Assembly (NCBI GenBank): GCA_021810905.1 | Contig: JAJZQH010000004.1 | Span: 167,089 to 231,088 of the forward strand | Reading direction: 5' to 3' | Source of the DNA: a bacterium | Lineage (GTDB): Bacteria > UBA10199 > 2-02-FULL-44-16 > JAAZCA01 | DNA: 64,000 nucleotides | Part shown: positions 29,245 through 37,760 of the stretch, piece after piece | Layout: every line of letters starts with the position of its first letter | How positions within the stretch are numbered: the stretch's first letter is position 1 | Position numbers and translations under genes: made by a program | The notes under the pieces: model-generated | What the model saw: the letters and a program-made list of their open reading frames with translations, nothing else | Told to the model about the DNA's origin: nothing | Databases searched by the model: none

Positions 29245-29279
29245 GGGCCCGGTCGTTTATGCGATCGGGCCTATTTATG
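29245..29279 (+). terminator. Rho-independent terminator of the polysaccharide operon
   Basis: Stem GGCCCGGTCG / CGATCGGGCC (one G-T pair) with loop TTTATG, followed by a T-rich tail TATTTATGT. It lies 47 bp after the wzz-like stop, ending the 29-kb locus. Confidence 0.75.
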
Positions 29280-29285
29280 TCTGAA

Positions 29286-29304
29286 ACTGTCATATTATGA
29301 CAGT
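29286..29304. promoter_or_regulatory. Operator 1 of the AbiE operon
   Basis: A 19-bp palindrome ACTGTCAT-ATT-ATGACAGT, identical in both arms to the copy at 29358. It lies upstream of the -35 element. Likely site for AbiEi autorepression, which in characterised AbiE systems uses paired inverted repeats. Confidence 0.75.
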
Positions 29305-29319
29305 TTTATGCAAATAAGC

Positions 29320-29348
29320 TTGATAAACCCAATCCTATCACGTAGTAT
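29320..29348 (+). promoter_or_regulatory. Sigma-70-type promoter of the AbiE operon
   Basis: TTGATA (29320) and TAGTAT (29343) are separated by 17 bp. A start near 29355 would give a 34-nt leader. It is bracketed by the two operators. Confidence 0.65.
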
Positions 29349-29357
29349 ATGCATATA

Positions 29358-29376
29358 ACTGTCATAAAATGACAGT
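29358..29376. promoter_or_regulatory. Operator 2 of the AbiE operon
   Basis: ACTGTCAT-AAA-ATGACAGT, the second copy of the 19-bp palindrome, 72 bp downstream of the first and overlapping the predicted transcription start. Confidence 0.75.
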
Positions 29377-29388
29377 ATCGAGCAAAAC

Positions 29389-30024
29389 ATGGGTAAATCA
29401 TTGGAAGAATTGCATTATTTTGATCTGCCACCGTTTTTTTCTGATACGGAGGTCGCCAATATTGTGCCTGGCACCGAGGACAGGCGTTATGCCTTGCTCA
29501 AGCGAGCCATGGCGCGGGGCGATCTCCTTCACATGCGAAAAGGGGTGTATTGTGTTGCAAAGCGCTATCAGCGGAAGGCGTTGAATCTCTATTCGATCGC
29601 TCAGAGAATGTATGGCCCTTCGTATGTCAGTTTTGAATCCGCGCTTTCATATCGTAGCTGGATTCCCGAGGCTGTCCCCTGGGTCACGTCTGCCTGCGTC
29701 AGGCGCTCACGCGAATTTCAGACGCCGCTGGGGGCGTTCACCTTTACGCGCGTTCCGGCAAAGGTCTTTCTGGCACACGTTGAGCGCCTCGTCTCCGACG
29801 CGGATTCTTTTTTTATGGCTACGCCGTGGAGGGCGATTGCAGATTATATCTACGCACATGGAAAAGAGTGGAAGGGCATCCACCCGCTCATCCATAGCCT
29901 GCGCATCGACGAAGAATATCTGCAGGCGGCAACGCGTGATGAGCTTGAAGATCTTGACCGCTCTTTTGGAAAGGCCCGCGTCTCAGCTTTTCTTAACGGA
30001 GTCATCCGGGAGCTGAATTTATGA
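29389..30024 (+). CDS. abiEi: AbiEi-type antitoxin / transcriptional repressor
   Basis: A 211-residue protein. The N-terminal about 80 residues form a winged-helix region (YALLKRAMARGDLLHMRKGVYCV is the recognition/wing pattern of AbiEi), followed by YGPSYVSFESALSYRSWIPE of the C-terminal antitoxin domain. In type IV systems AbiEi represses its operon and neutralises AbiEii activity. It overlaps the toxin start by 4 bp and has two palindromic operators upstream. Confidence 0.85.
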   Translation: MGKSLEELHYFDLPPFFSDTEVANIVPGTEDRRYALLKRAMARGDLLHMRKGVYCVAKRYQRKALNLYSIAQRMYGPSYVSFESALSYRSWIPEAVPWVTSACVRRSREFQTPLGAFTFTRVPAKVFLAHVERLVSDADSFFMATPWRAIADYIYAHGKEWKGIHPLIHSLRIDEEYLQAATRDELEDLDRSFGKARVSAFLNGVIRELNL

Positions 30025-30878
30025 ATACGAGAATCATCCAGGATAGATTTGAAACGTATGAGGCGAAGACAAGGCAGGACGCAGAGAATGCGATGGCGGA
30101 GATCGCACAGGAAATTGCACTGGCAGGCCTTTCGCGTTCGGATTTTTTCAAACGTGCTGTTTTTCAAGGAGGAACGAGCCTGAGGATTCTCTATGGCATG
30201 CAGCGTTTTTCCGAAGATCTTGATTTCATCTTAAAACAACCTGATTCCGATTTTCGACTCGATCCATATCTCAAAGGTCTCACTATCGAATTCGGATCCT
30301 ACGGTATCGAACTGGAGATACGGGACAGATCAGTGGCCGACGAATCCGTCAGAAAGGCCTTTATCAAGAGCGACTCCATGGGCAAACTCTTATCGCTCAA
30401 GCACCTGGAGCTGGAAGGGAGGATGAAGACGCTCAAGATCAAATTTGAAGTGGATACGAATCCGCCGACGGGAAACGTTGTTGAAACAAAATACCTCGAC
30501 TTTCCGTTTCCCTTTCCCATTACCATGCAGGACCCCCCGAGCCTCTTCGCGGGGAAAAGCCATGCGTTGCTCTGTCGCGGATACACGAAAGGCCGCGACT
30601 GGTTTGATTTTACCTGGTATGTAGGGCGCAAGACACCGTTGAATTACGAGTTTCTTTCGAGCGCCATGGATCAAACGGGGCCATGGCAGGGCCGGGGAAT
30701 TACCGTTACAAAGGATTGGTATCTGAAGGAAATGGAAAAAAAGATCAGGTCCATCGATTGGGAGGACGCCAGACAGGATGTCATCAGATTCCTCAGGCAG
30801 TCGGACGGCGCGATCCTTCAGTTATGGAGCTGTGAATTCTTCCTCGACAGATTGGACAAATTACGCGGATACTTATAA
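30021..30878 (+). CDS. abiEii: AbiEii nucleotidyltransferase-type toxin
   Basis: A 285-residue MNT-fold protein with FQGGTSLRILYGMQRFSEDL followed by DF, the GG[TS]xLR and SEDLDF signatures of AbiEii (DUF1814). The family nucleotidylates targets such as tRNA and arrests growth or blocks phage. Translationally coupled to the antitoxin (ATGA). It is 285 residues, the usual family size, so it appears intact. Confidence 0.9.
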   Translation: MNTRIIQDRFETYEAKTRQDAENAMAEIAQEIALAGLSRSDFFKRAVFQGGTSLRILYGMQRFSEDLDFILKQPDSDFRLDPYLKGLTIEFGSYGIELEIRDRSVADESVRKAFIKSDSMGKLLSLKHLELEGRMKTLKIKFEVDTNPPTGNVVETKYLDFPFPFPITMQDPPSLFAGKSHALLCRGYTKGRDWFDFTWYVGRKTPLNYEFLSSAMDQTGPWQGRGITVTKDWYLKEMEKKIRSIDWEDARQDVIRFLRQSDGAILQLWSCEFFLDRLDKLRGYL

Positions 30879-30900
30879 AGGAACGCGAAAAGGAAACGCC

Positions 30901-33567
30901 ATGCGCAAACGACTGTTTCTCTTCATCGCCCACCTAGTCACTCGGCATCCGCGCAAGATCGTCGCCGCGGCCGTGGGGCTCACCATTGCGTGCGGGATTT
31001 TCGCGGCGCTCACGATCAAGCTCAACGCCAACCTCGACGAAATGGTCTCGATGAAACTCGATTACCATCGCCGCTACATCGAGTTCCTCAAGGAGTTCGG
31101 CGACGAGGAATACCTCTACGTCGCGGTCGACTCCAAGGGGGATATGCCCCAGGCAAAGCGGTTCGTGACTAAACTTTCACAGCGTCTCATGGACATACCC
31201 GGCCTTAAGGAGGTCATCTGGAAGATAGATAACCCGGCGCTTGAAAAGAACTTCCTGCTCTACATGACTCCCGGGCAGCTCAAGGGCCTCAAGGCGATGG
31301 TCACGCAGGGACCGTTCGCCGCAAAAAATATCGCTTCATGGGACGGTTTTGCGCCGCTCTTCGGTGCTCTGGCTACTCGCATAGGCGGCCCCGTCTCCAC
31401 CGATGACGAAGCGGAGCTCGCGCAGGGTTTCACCTTTCTTGATGGGCTCATTACCGACATGTCGGATGCAGTCAGCAAGGGCGCGCCATACCGTTCGCGG
31501 CTTCAGGAGCTCTTTTTCGGCGACGGCGAGACCTTTGATACCGACGGCTTCTACCGCAACGGGGATCTGCTCTTCGTGCTCATCATGCCGGCTAAGGACT
31601 ACGGCACGATGGACGTGATAGGAAAACCCCTTGCCGATATCCGCAAGGCCATAAAGGAGACGAGTGCCGAATTCCCCGGAATAGACGCGGGACTCACCGG
31701 AAGGCCTGTCCTGTCCGCCGATGAGATGGCGACGTCCAACAAGGATATGAACGTGGCCACAATCATGGCCATCGTTCTCCTTGGCGCCATATTCGTCATC
31801 TTCTTCAGGGGCGTCGGGAGGCCGATGCTTGCGATGTCTACGCTCGTTATCGGAATAACGTGGACCTTTGGATTCGTGGCCGTGGCGATAGGAACGCTCA
31901 ACCTGCTGTCGAGCGTGTTTGCGCTCCTGCTCATCGGCGCGTCCATCGAATATTCCATCTACATCGTGGCGCGTTATGAAGAGGAACTTTCGAAGACGGG
32001 CGACGTCAACGCCGCTATCGAGCGAATGCTCACTACTACCGGCTTGGCCAATGTGACGAGCGCGCTTACGACGGCCGCTGCTTTCTGCACTCTCTTGTGG
32101 ACCGATTTCCTGGCCATTGCGCAGCTGGGCATCATATCCGCCGCCGGCATCGTTTTGTGTCTCATCGCCATGCTCGTCGTGCTGCCCGCGATGCTCGTGC
32201 TTCGCGATCGCAGGCGCGCTGCCGAATCTCTCAAAACCGTGAAGGCATTTTCCTTTCCAGGGATGGAGCGACTCTATCGCAGGCCGGCGGCGCTGATGAT
32301 CGTCTCTGTTCTGATCTCGCTGGCGATCGCACCTTTTCTCGGCCGCGTTACGTTCGATAATAACTTGCTCAACCTTCAGGCGCGCGGCCTTGAGTCCGTG
32401 AGGTTTGAGCACCTGATAATGGACAAATCAAAGGAGACGACGTGGTTTGCGCGGGATGTTGCGGACACCATCGAAGAATCGCATAAAAAGGCGCAGGCAT
32501 TTTCATCGCTGGGCACGGTTCGAAAAGTCGACGACGTCGAACGCATACTCCCGGAGAACCAGAAGCAGAAGATCGAGGCAGTGCGCGAGATGGCCCCGGC
32601 GTTCGCGAATCTTTCATTCACCGACGTCGGTACGGCTGTCGATGTGCCGAGGCTCATGTTCGAGCTGGGCAGGCTCGCTTCGAATCTCGACCGGCTGCAG
32701 GAACAGGCATTCAGGAGCGGAAGGACGGACGCGGTGGAAGAGTTGGACAAATTTGCGGCAAAGGTTCGAGCGCTCGTGGATACCATAGGCAAGGCGAAAC
32801 CGGTGCAGCTCACAAACCTTGGCGCGCTGCAGCAGGACTTCTTCGCGGACATGCACAAAAATTTCACCATTCTTGCCAGCGGCATGAATCCTACGATTAT
32901 CTCCCTTACGGACCTGCCTCCGGATGTGGTCGGAAGGTTCGTCAGCCCCACGGGACGCTATTCGCTCTATATCTATCCGCGGGAAAATATATGGGATCCT
33001 GCGGCGCTGGCAAAATTCGTGGCGGATATTCGAAAGGTGGACCCGAAGGTCGTGGGCACGCCCATCGAGGTGCACGAATCAGGGCAGCTCATGCGCAAGA
33101 CCTTTGCGCGATCCGCGGCTCTTGCCTTTGTCGTGATCTGCGTGCTCGTATGGCTCGATTTTCGTACGCTGCGCGCCTCTGCGCTGGCGATCACTCCGCT
33201 TCTGTTCGGCATGCTCTGGCTGGTGGGCGGAATGGGGCTGTTTGGGATCCAGTTCAACATGGCGAATTTTTTCGCCATACCGATCCTCATAGGAACGGGA
33301 GTGGATTTCGGCGTGCAGGTCGTTCACAGATTGAGGCAGGAGAGGTCGTTTGCCGCTCTGGGTTCGTCAACCGGCAAGGCGCTCCTCATGACGGCGATGG
33401 CAAACGGAGTGGGATTCGGGTCGATGATGATAGCTCATCATCGCGGCGTGGCGAGTCTCGGCAAGATACTTGCGCTCGGCTGCATCTGCTGCCTGTTTGC
33501 GGCGCTCCTGCCCACGCCGCCATTGGCAAAGTGGTTGAACTGGGGACATAAAAGCAGTGACAAGTGA
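30901..33567 (+). CDS. MMPL/HpnN-like RND superfamily transporter
   Basis: An 888-residue protein with the RND layout: helix 1 at about 18-40, large periplasmic domain, helices 2-6 with the MMPL core (GASIEYSIYIVARYEEELSK), then the repeat with helix 7, second periplasmic domain and helices 8-12 (LIGTGVDFGVQVVHRLRQE). It resembles hopanoid-associated HpnN, which shuttles lipids to the outer membrane. No hopanoid synthesis gene is in the window, so the substrate is open. The ATG at 30901 follows AAAGGAA. Its last residues SSDK and stop fall in the adjacent family-2 repeat. Confidence 0.85.
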   Translation: MRKRLFLFIAHLVTRHPRKIVAAAVGLTIACGIFAALTIKLNANLDEMVSMKLDYHRRYIEFLKEFGDEEYLYVAVDSKGDMPQAKRFVTKLSQRLMDIPGLKEVIWKIDNPALEKNFLLYMTPGQLKGLKAMVTQGPFAAKNIASWDGFAPLFGALATRIGGPVSTDDEAELAQGFTFLDGLITDMSDAVSKGAPYRSRLQELFFGDGETFDTDGFYRNGDLLFVLIMPAKDYGTMDVIGKPLADIRKAIKETSAEFPGIDAGLTGRPVLSADEMATSNKDMNVATIMAIVLLGAIFVIFFRGVGRPMLAMSTLVIGITWTFGFVAVAIGTLNLLSSVFALLLIGASIEYSIYIVARYEEELSKTGDVNAAIERMLTTTGLANVTSALTTAAAFCTLLWTDFLAIAQLGIISAAGIVLCLIAMLVVLPAMLVLRDRRRAAESLKTVKAFSFPGMERLYRRPAALMIVSVLISLAIAPFLGRVTFDNNLLNLQARGLESVRFEHLIMDKSKETTWFARDVADTIEESHKKAQAFSSLGTVRKVDDVERILPENQKQKIEAVREMAPAFANLSFTDVGTAVDVPRLMFELGRLASNLDRLQEQAFRSGRTDAVEELDKFAAKVRALVDTIGKAKPVQLTNLGALQQDFFADMHKNFTILASGMNPTIISLTDLPPDVVGRFVSPTGRYSLYIYPRENIWDPAALAKFVADIRKVDPKVVGTPIEVHESGQLMRKTFARSAALAFVVICVLVWLDFRTLRASALAITPLLFGMLWLVGGMGLFGIQFNMANFFAIPILIGTGVDFGVQVVHRLRQERSFAALGSSTGKALLMTAMANGVGFGSMMIAHHRGVASLGKILALGCICCLFAALLPTPPLAKWLNWGHKSSDK

Positions 33568-33665
33568 CCAGCGTGAAGGACTCGGATAAATCTGTTTCTT
33601 ACACGAGCCGTTACCGCAGGTCACTGGTCACTTGTCACCGGTCACTGATCACCGGTCACAGGTTT
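33553..33665. repeat. Family-2 hairpin element (GTGACCA units)
   Basis: The left arm AGTGACAAGTGACCAG overlaps the RND stop; the loop (CGTGAAGGACTCGGATAAAT region) is homologous to the loops at 50448 and 43165; the right arm is a run of GGTCACT/TGTCACC heptamers ending GGTCACAGG, 4 bp before the next ATG. Confidence 0.9.
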
Positions 33666-33668
33666 CAT

Positions 33669-34544
33669 ATGCGTAAATTTTTCGGCATTGAAAAACTTAC
33701 AGCTGGCATGTTCTGGCGCAATCTCGCATTGATCGTGCTCGGTTCGTTAATCAGTTCAATCGGCATCAACGCGTTTCTGGTCCCGCACAAGTTCCTCTCC
33801 AGCGGTGTGTCCGGGCTCTCTCAGCTCTTTTCATATCTCACGCCGCTTTCTGTCGGCACGTACGTGCTTCTGCTCAATATCCCGCTATTCATCATGGGCT
33901 GGTTCTACGTTGGACGCACGTTCGTGATAGGAAGCGCCGTTGGTCTGATTGCTTTTACCGGCTGTCTGTACGCCACGGAGTGGATGTCGCACGCTGGCTG
34001 GGCGCCGGAGGCGATGCTCTCCGCACTTATAGGAGGCGTACTCTCTGGTGGAGGCACCGGACTTGTCTTTCGGGCAAACAGTTCTCATGGCGGCATCGAC
34101 ATCGTCGCTGCGGCGATAAAAAAGCGCTGGTCCTACAGCATCGGAACTGTTGCATTTGTCTTCAACGTTTTCATCGTCACGTTGCTGGGGCTGATTTTCG
34201 GACTGCACGCCGCGCTCTACACGATCGTAGCGCATTTCTGTTCGGCAATGGCGCTCGACAGGGTGATGACCGGCATCGACACGAGCCGCGCCGTATTCAT
34301 AATAAGCTCCGAGCCGCAGAAGATTGCGGACATGATCACCAAGAAACTGAATCGTGGAGTGACGTTCCTGGAGGGCGAGGGTGCCTATCTCGGCAGGCGG
34401 CAGAAGGTGATCTATTGCGTTGTCTCGCTCTCTCAGCTCGCTCGCGTGAAGTTCTACGTAAAGAGCCTCGATCCCAACGCGTTCCTCACGGTGGCGGAGG
34501 TGAGCGAAGTCTCGGGCGAGGGATTCAGGGCGGTGCCGATATGA
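33669..34544 (+). CDS. YitT family membrane protein (DUF161/DUF2179)
   Basis: A 291-residue protein: five or so helices (GSLISSIGINAFLVPHKFLS, GVSGLSQLFSYLT) with the family motif FRANSSHGGIDIVAAAIKK, then a cytoplasmic C-terminal DUF2179 domain (VFIISSEPQKIADMITKKL, GVTFLEGEGAYLG). Function of YitT proteins is poorly defined. The ATG at 33669 directly follows the family-2 hairpin; no clear Shine-Dalgarno is visible. Confidence 0.85.
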   Translation: MRKFFGIEKLTAGMFWRNLALIVLGSLISSIGINAFLVPHKFLSSGVSGLSQLFSYLTPLSVGTYVLLLNIPLFIMGWFYVGRTFVIGSAVGLIAFTGCLYATEWMSHAGWAPEAMLSALIGGVLSGGGTGLVFRANSSHGGIDIVAAAIKKRWSYSIGTVAFVFNVFIVTLLGLIFGLHAALYTIVAHFCSAMALDRVMTGIDTSRAVFIISSEPQKIADMITKKLNRGVTFLEGEGAYLGRRQKVIYCVVSLSQLARVKFYVKSLDPNAFLTVAEVSEVSGEGFRAVPI

Positions 34545-34546
34545 AA

Positions 34547-34616
34547 TCGTAAGTCGTGAATCGTAAGTCGTGAGTGAGATATAAGGGTGTTACGATTCAC
34601 GATTTACGATTTACGA
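34547..34616. repeat. Family-3 hairpin element (TCGTAAG/TCGTGAA units), convergent-gene junction
   Basis: The left arm GTAAGTCGTGAATCGTAAG pairs with the right arm GATTCACGATTTACGATTT. It lies between the convergent yitT-like and DUF72 genes, enters the last codons of the DUF72 gene, and could act as a bidirectional terminator. Confidence 0.85.
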
Positions 34617-35340
34617 GGTTTTTCAGTTGGAGCGCATTCTTCACCGCCCACCCTTCGGCGTCATTGTTGAAATAGACAAAGACGTCCTTTCCCGATCTTG
34701 CCCATTTTTTTATTTTCGAGGCGTCTGACGCCAGCTCTTCCTCTGAATAAGTGCCAGAGTAAGGCGCCTCCGTGTGCGGGCCGTGGCGGCGCACGTATTC
34801 GAACGGCATGTCATCAGGGATATCGGCATCCATTAAAGGCCAGTCGGCCCTGCAGACGGTCATCCCTGCTTCGCGCAGCAGGTCAAACACATCCGGCGTC
34901 AACCAGCTTTCATTGCGGAATTCAAACGCATGGCGTACGCGTCTGCGTCGCTTGAGCAGCTTCACGAAATTTCTCAGCCGTTTCATGTCGCAACGGAAGC
35001 GAGGCGGAAGCTGCCAGAGCACGACGGCAATCTTGGGCAAAAGGGGACGGGCGTTTTCAAAGAGTATTCTCAACGAATCAGCCGGCTCCTTGAGCCTCTT
35101 CACGTGCGTGATGTAGCGGCTTCCTTTTATCGCGAAAGAAAAGTTCGGAGGCGTGCGTTTTTTCCAGCTCTCAAACGCTTCCTTCCGAGGGAGGCGGTAG
35201 AATGTGACGTTGAGCTCAACGGTATTGAAGTGTTCGCAGTAGAACTCGAGCTGCCTGCGTTTGGAAAACCCTGGCGGATAAAACACGCCGTCCTCCCAGT
35301 GCTCATAACGAAAACCGCTGGTGCCGATGAAGATGGTCAT
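34597..35340 (-). CDS. DUF72 (YecE-like) protein
   Basis: A 247-residue TIM-barrel-like protein: IFIGTSGFRYEHWEDGVFYP start, YCEHFNTVELNVTFYRLP, FEFRNESWL and the late YFNNDAEGWAVKNA, all hallmarks of DUF72. Biochemical role unknown; the family is sometimes linked to nucleic-acid or Fe-S metabolism. Its C-terminal NRKS codons are within the family-3 repeat. Confidence 0.9.
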   Translation of the reverse strand: MTIFIGTSGFRYEHWEDGVFYPPGFSKRRQLEFYCEHFNTVELNVTFYRLPRKEAFESWKKRTPPNFSFAIKGSRYITHVKRLKEPADSLRILFENARPLLPKIAVVLWQLPPRFRCDMKRLRNFVKLLKRRRRVRHAFEFRNESWLTPDVFDLLREAGMTVCRADWPLMDADIPDDMPFEYVRRHGPHTEAPYSGTYSEEELASDASKIKKWARSGKDVFVYFNNDAEGWAVKNALQLKNLVNRKS

Positions 35341-35344
35341 AGAG

Positions 35345-35433
35345 GCAACGTAAACAACGCAAGCAAGGCCAGCAAGGCGTGCATTTACAGGTAAAAAACC
35401 ATGCAGCTCCAGCGTTGCTTGCTTTGCTGGCGA
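35345..35433. repeat. Family-5 hairpin element (GCAAGCAAGGCCAGCAA arms)
   Basis: The left arm CGCAAGCAAGGCCAGCAAGG pairs with the right arm GTTGCTTGCTTTGCTGGCG across a short loop. Sits between two minus-strand genes. Confidence 0.9.
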
Positions 35434-35441
35434 TTTTTATT

Positions 35442-36359
35442 CTATTCTCCATTCTGTTCCTTTTTCTTCTTTGCCTCGCGCCTGTGGCGTACCCAGATCC
35501 TCAGCAGCTTGAGTCCGCCCCATGAGGCGAAGAAGAAGAGCACGAGCCAGGGGAGTGCAGCGGAGACGATCACGATGAGCCATGCCACTGAGGCGGTGAA
35601 GGCTGAGAGCGCGCGCTGGATCGAGCCGGAGAGCGGTGCGAATATGCCTCGCCCGAATCCGCGCGGTTGCACGAAGGTGACCTGCAGTGTGGAGAGCGCC
35701 ACGCGATTGTCCCAGAAGCGCTTGCGACCTTCCATTGATTCTATGGATTCGCGAACGCGGGCAAGCTCGCGCTCCGTATCGAGCAGGTCCTTGAGCTTGT
35801 TCGTCTTTGTCTCGAGCAGCGCGAGCAGGCGGGTTTCGAGCTTGCGTGCATTAGCGAGACGAATCTCCAGATCGAAGTATTGTTCTGTTATATCCTCGCC
35901 CTTCAGCGCGTCCTCGCGTACGCGCCCCAGCGACTTCATGGCGTCTATGGATGCATCCAGGCGGTCGGACGGCACCCTGAGCGTGAGCTGCATGGCCTTC
36001 TGGCCAGCATCGTCCTCGTAGGAGTCAGTGCTTGCGACGAAGCCGCCTATCTTTACTGTGATCGATTTAGCCCGTTCGGCCGCGTCATCCACGTTGCGCA
36101 CCTCGATGGTGAGGTTGGCCGAGCGCATGATCTTGCGTGAGGAAATATCAGGCGATTGTGCAGGAGCTTCAGGCGGCGGGGGCGCTGCCTCCATCTCCGC
36201 ACCTGCAGGTGCAGGGGCCATGGCCGGCATAGCCCTGGCGAACATCGCCTCGCCGCTGCGACCCTTGCCTGCGGCTACACCTTCATCCAGCTGCCTGGGC
36301 GCATTGCATGCGGTTAACAGGAGCACGGATATGCTCAAGGCGATAAGGCGAAGTTTCAT
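35442..36359 (-). CDS. DUF4349 lipoprotein
   Basis: A 305-residue protein: lipobox LLLTAC at about residues 14-19, a Pro/Ala-rich linker, the DUF4349 domain (MRSANLTIEVRNVDDAAERA, GGFVASTDSYEDDAGQ, LTLRVPSDRLDASIDAMKSL), a coiled coil (about 175-220), and a C-terminal membrane helix followed by a basic tail. The start at 36359 gives a proper signal sequence; a longer frame from 36455 does not. Function not established. Confidence 0.85.
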   Translation of the reverse strand: MKLRLIALSISVLLLTACNAPRQLDEGVAAGKGRSGEAMFARAMPAMAPAPAGAEMEAAPPPPEAPAQSPDISSRKIMRSANLTIEVRNVDDAAERAKSITVKIGGFVASTDSYEDDAGQKAMQLTLRVPSDRLDASIDAMKSLGRVREDALKGEDITEQYFDLEIRLANARKLETRLLALLETKTNKLKDLLDTERELARVRESIESMEGRKRFWDNRVALSTLQVTFVQPRGFGRGIFAPLSGSIQRALSAFTASVAWLIVIVSAALPWLVLFFFASWGGLKLLRIWVRHRREAKKKKEQNGE

Positions 36360-36484
36360 GGATCCCCCCATTTTGATTATGGCAAGAGTAACAAACTCTT
36401 TCATGAGCGCAAAGCCTAATGTTTTGATTGCTGATGATTTGATTACGCGTTGCACATGGAGGGGCGATCTGTTATTTTCTATTC

Positions 36485-36763
36485 ATGCCAACGCATTCAC
36501 CTCAAAAAACTCAATACGGCCAGGCTGGTTATCCGGCCATAGAGAAACTCATAGACACCGAAGATTTTGACGAACTGAACGCTGCATTTGAAGCTGCTTA
36601 TGCGCAATTGATGGAGATCACGAACTCCAAAAAAGGGCTCAAGACCCAGCGCGAGGCAAAAAAAATAATGAAATCCCTGGAGCTTACCCTCGATCTCCTG
36701 CGCGAACTACTATCCATTAAATATCGTCTGCAGGAACAGGCGCAGAAGAACGCTAAATCCTGA
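36485..36763 (+). CDS. Small coiled-coil protein, unknown
   Basis: A 92-residue soluble, highly helical protein (AAFEAAYAQLMEITNSKKG, LELTLDLLRELLSIKYRL) with no recognised family and no strong RBS. It is divergent from the DUF4349 gene and lies just upstream of the secretion locus, whose first promoter is 200 bp downstream; size and helicity would fit a small secretion chaperone, but that is speculation. Confidence 0.5.
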   Translation: MPTHSPQKTQYGQAGYPAIEKLIDTEDFDELNAAFEAAYAQLMEITNSKKGLKTQREAKKIMKSLELTLDLLRELLSIKYRLQEQAQKNAKS

Positions 36764-36794
36764 ATTCGCACAGCAAAAGATACGAAAGTTCCAA

Positions 36795-36892
36795 ACTCGC
36801 AAGCAAGGCCAGCAAAGCGCAGCAGCGCGTGCATCAACTTGTGAAAATACGCGTTTCTCGCTTTGCTGGCCTTGCTTGCTTTTCTTGCGAGT
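36795..36892. repeat. Family-5 hairpin element (second copy)
   Basis: Left arm ACTCGCAAGCAAGGCCAGCA, right arm GCTTTGCTGGCCTTGCTTGC, with arms of about 25-30 bp. It separates region 2 from the secretion locus. Confidence 0.9.
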
Positions 36893-36967
36893 ATTCCAAA
36901 AAGTGCCAGGCACGGAAATGTGCTAGCCAACCTGTTGTAATTAAAAGTTAATAAAATATTTTACATT

Positions 36968-37000
36968 GACGCAACTTTCGCCCCCTCCTGTACCGATAAT
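36968..37000 (+). promoter_or_regulatory. Putative sigma-28-type promoter of the filament-candidate gene
   Basis: GACGCAACTT (36968) - 15 bp - CCGATAAT (36993). The same two boxes with the same 15-bp spacing occur at 39304-39336. The -10 box fits the FliA/WhiG consensus GCCGATAA. A start at about 37006 gives a 26-nt leader with GGAGG before the ATG at 37032. Confidence 0.65.
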
Positions 37001-37031
37001 AAGTGTGGAGGTAGAACCCGGAGGTGGTGCA

Positions 37032-37586
37032 ATGAGCGTAAACAGGCTTGAAGAAATGTTCAGAGGCAAGGGCGTAAAGGCCCAGGGCGTTGGCCGCGCC
37101 AAGGCGATGAGTACGGATTTTGCTCCGATGCTCGATGCCGCGAGCGCCGCGGGCACAACGGCCTCTACAGCGAGCCAGATGTACGGCAGTTCGACTTCAA
37201 CGGCCGTGCTCGCAGCTGCCTTCTCCGGGATGGGAGCAATCAACTCGCTCAGCTCGAACTCGGGTGCGAGCTACGGTGCAGGAATGGGCGGCACTCCCTA
37301 CCTTACCGCTGGCATGGGCGGTATGTACGGCGGCAGTGGCGCGAGCGCACAGACCCTTGGCTCGGGTAACCTTGGCGGCGTAGACCCCAACGCACCGGTT
37401 GTGGCTGGTACCGAGGGCTTCAGTCAGATGGACATGATCAATACCATGAACCAGAACAACCTCCAGCTCCTTCAGCTGCAGGCTGTTATGCAGAGCAACA
37501 TGCAGGGTTGGAACACCAAGTCGAACATTCTCTCTGCAGACCATCGCGCCCGCATGGCGATGATCGAAAAGTTCACGGCCAGATAA
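37032..37586 (+). CDS. Candidate T3SS needle/filament protein
   Basis: 184 residues, no signal peptide. Residues 10-29 hold GKGVKAQGVGRAKAMSTD, the middle is Gly/Ser/Ala-rich (GAGMGGTPYLTAGMGGMYGG), and the last about 50 residues are helical (NNLQLLQLQAVMQSNMQGWN, ending AMIEKFTAR), which by eye resembles the C-terminal helix of SctF needles (L-L-x-L-Q...W...N-I). It has its own sigma-28-like promoter and a strong terminator, the expression pattern expected of an abundant extracellular subunit, and is followed by a small TPR gene like needle chaperone SctG. Start chosen at GGAGG-ATG (37032). The needle call is inference. Confidence 0.55.
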   Translation: MSVNRLEEMFRGKGVKAQGVGRAKAMSTDFAPMLDAASAAGTTASTASQMYGSSTSTAVLAAAFSGMGAINSLSSNSGASYGAGMGGTPYLTAGMGGMYGGSGASAQTLGSGNLGGVDPNAPVVAGTEGFSQMDMINTMNQNNLQLLQLQAVMQSNMQGWNTKSNILSADHRARMAMIEKFTAR

Positions 37587-37617
37587 TAGCCGGCTTAAAT
37601 AAAGGATTGGAATATAG

Positions 37618-37653
37618 CCGCGGATTGCATAAAATGCAGTCCGCGGTTTTTTT
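37618..37653 (+). terminator. Strong terminator after the filament-candidate gene
   Basis: A 12-bp stem CCGCGGATTGCA / TGCAGTCCGCGG (one G-T), loop TAAAA, followed by seven T. It would end or attenuate transcription before the TPR gene. Confidence 0.9.
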
Positions 37654-37660
37654 CGGGACC

Positions 37661-37752
37661 CGTGCGATGGTGCGATCGTACTCTCGTGCGATCGTAAAAC
37701 CTGGATAGGTGTTGCGAACGCACGAACGCACTATCGCACGAGCGCACGAACG
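37661..37752. repeat. Family-4 hairpin element (GTGCGATCGT / CGCACGAA units)
   Basis: The left arm CGTGCGATGGTGCGATCGTA and right arm CGAACGCACGAACGCAC flank a loop starting AAAACCTG. The same loop start occurs in the second copy at 63391. Confidence 0.9.
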
Positions 37753-37760
37753 GAGGTTCC

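Noticed and set aside
33564..33668. N-terminal extensions of the yitT-like, sctR, sctT and sctN frames
   Set aside because: The extra residues are translated hairpin repeats (SLVTGHRS-like); the later ATG starts give family-like N-termini.
36909..36925. Sigma-54 promoter GGCACGGAAATGTGC before the filament gene
   Set aside because: The GG-to-GC interval is one base too long; the sigma-28-like site downstream is better placed.
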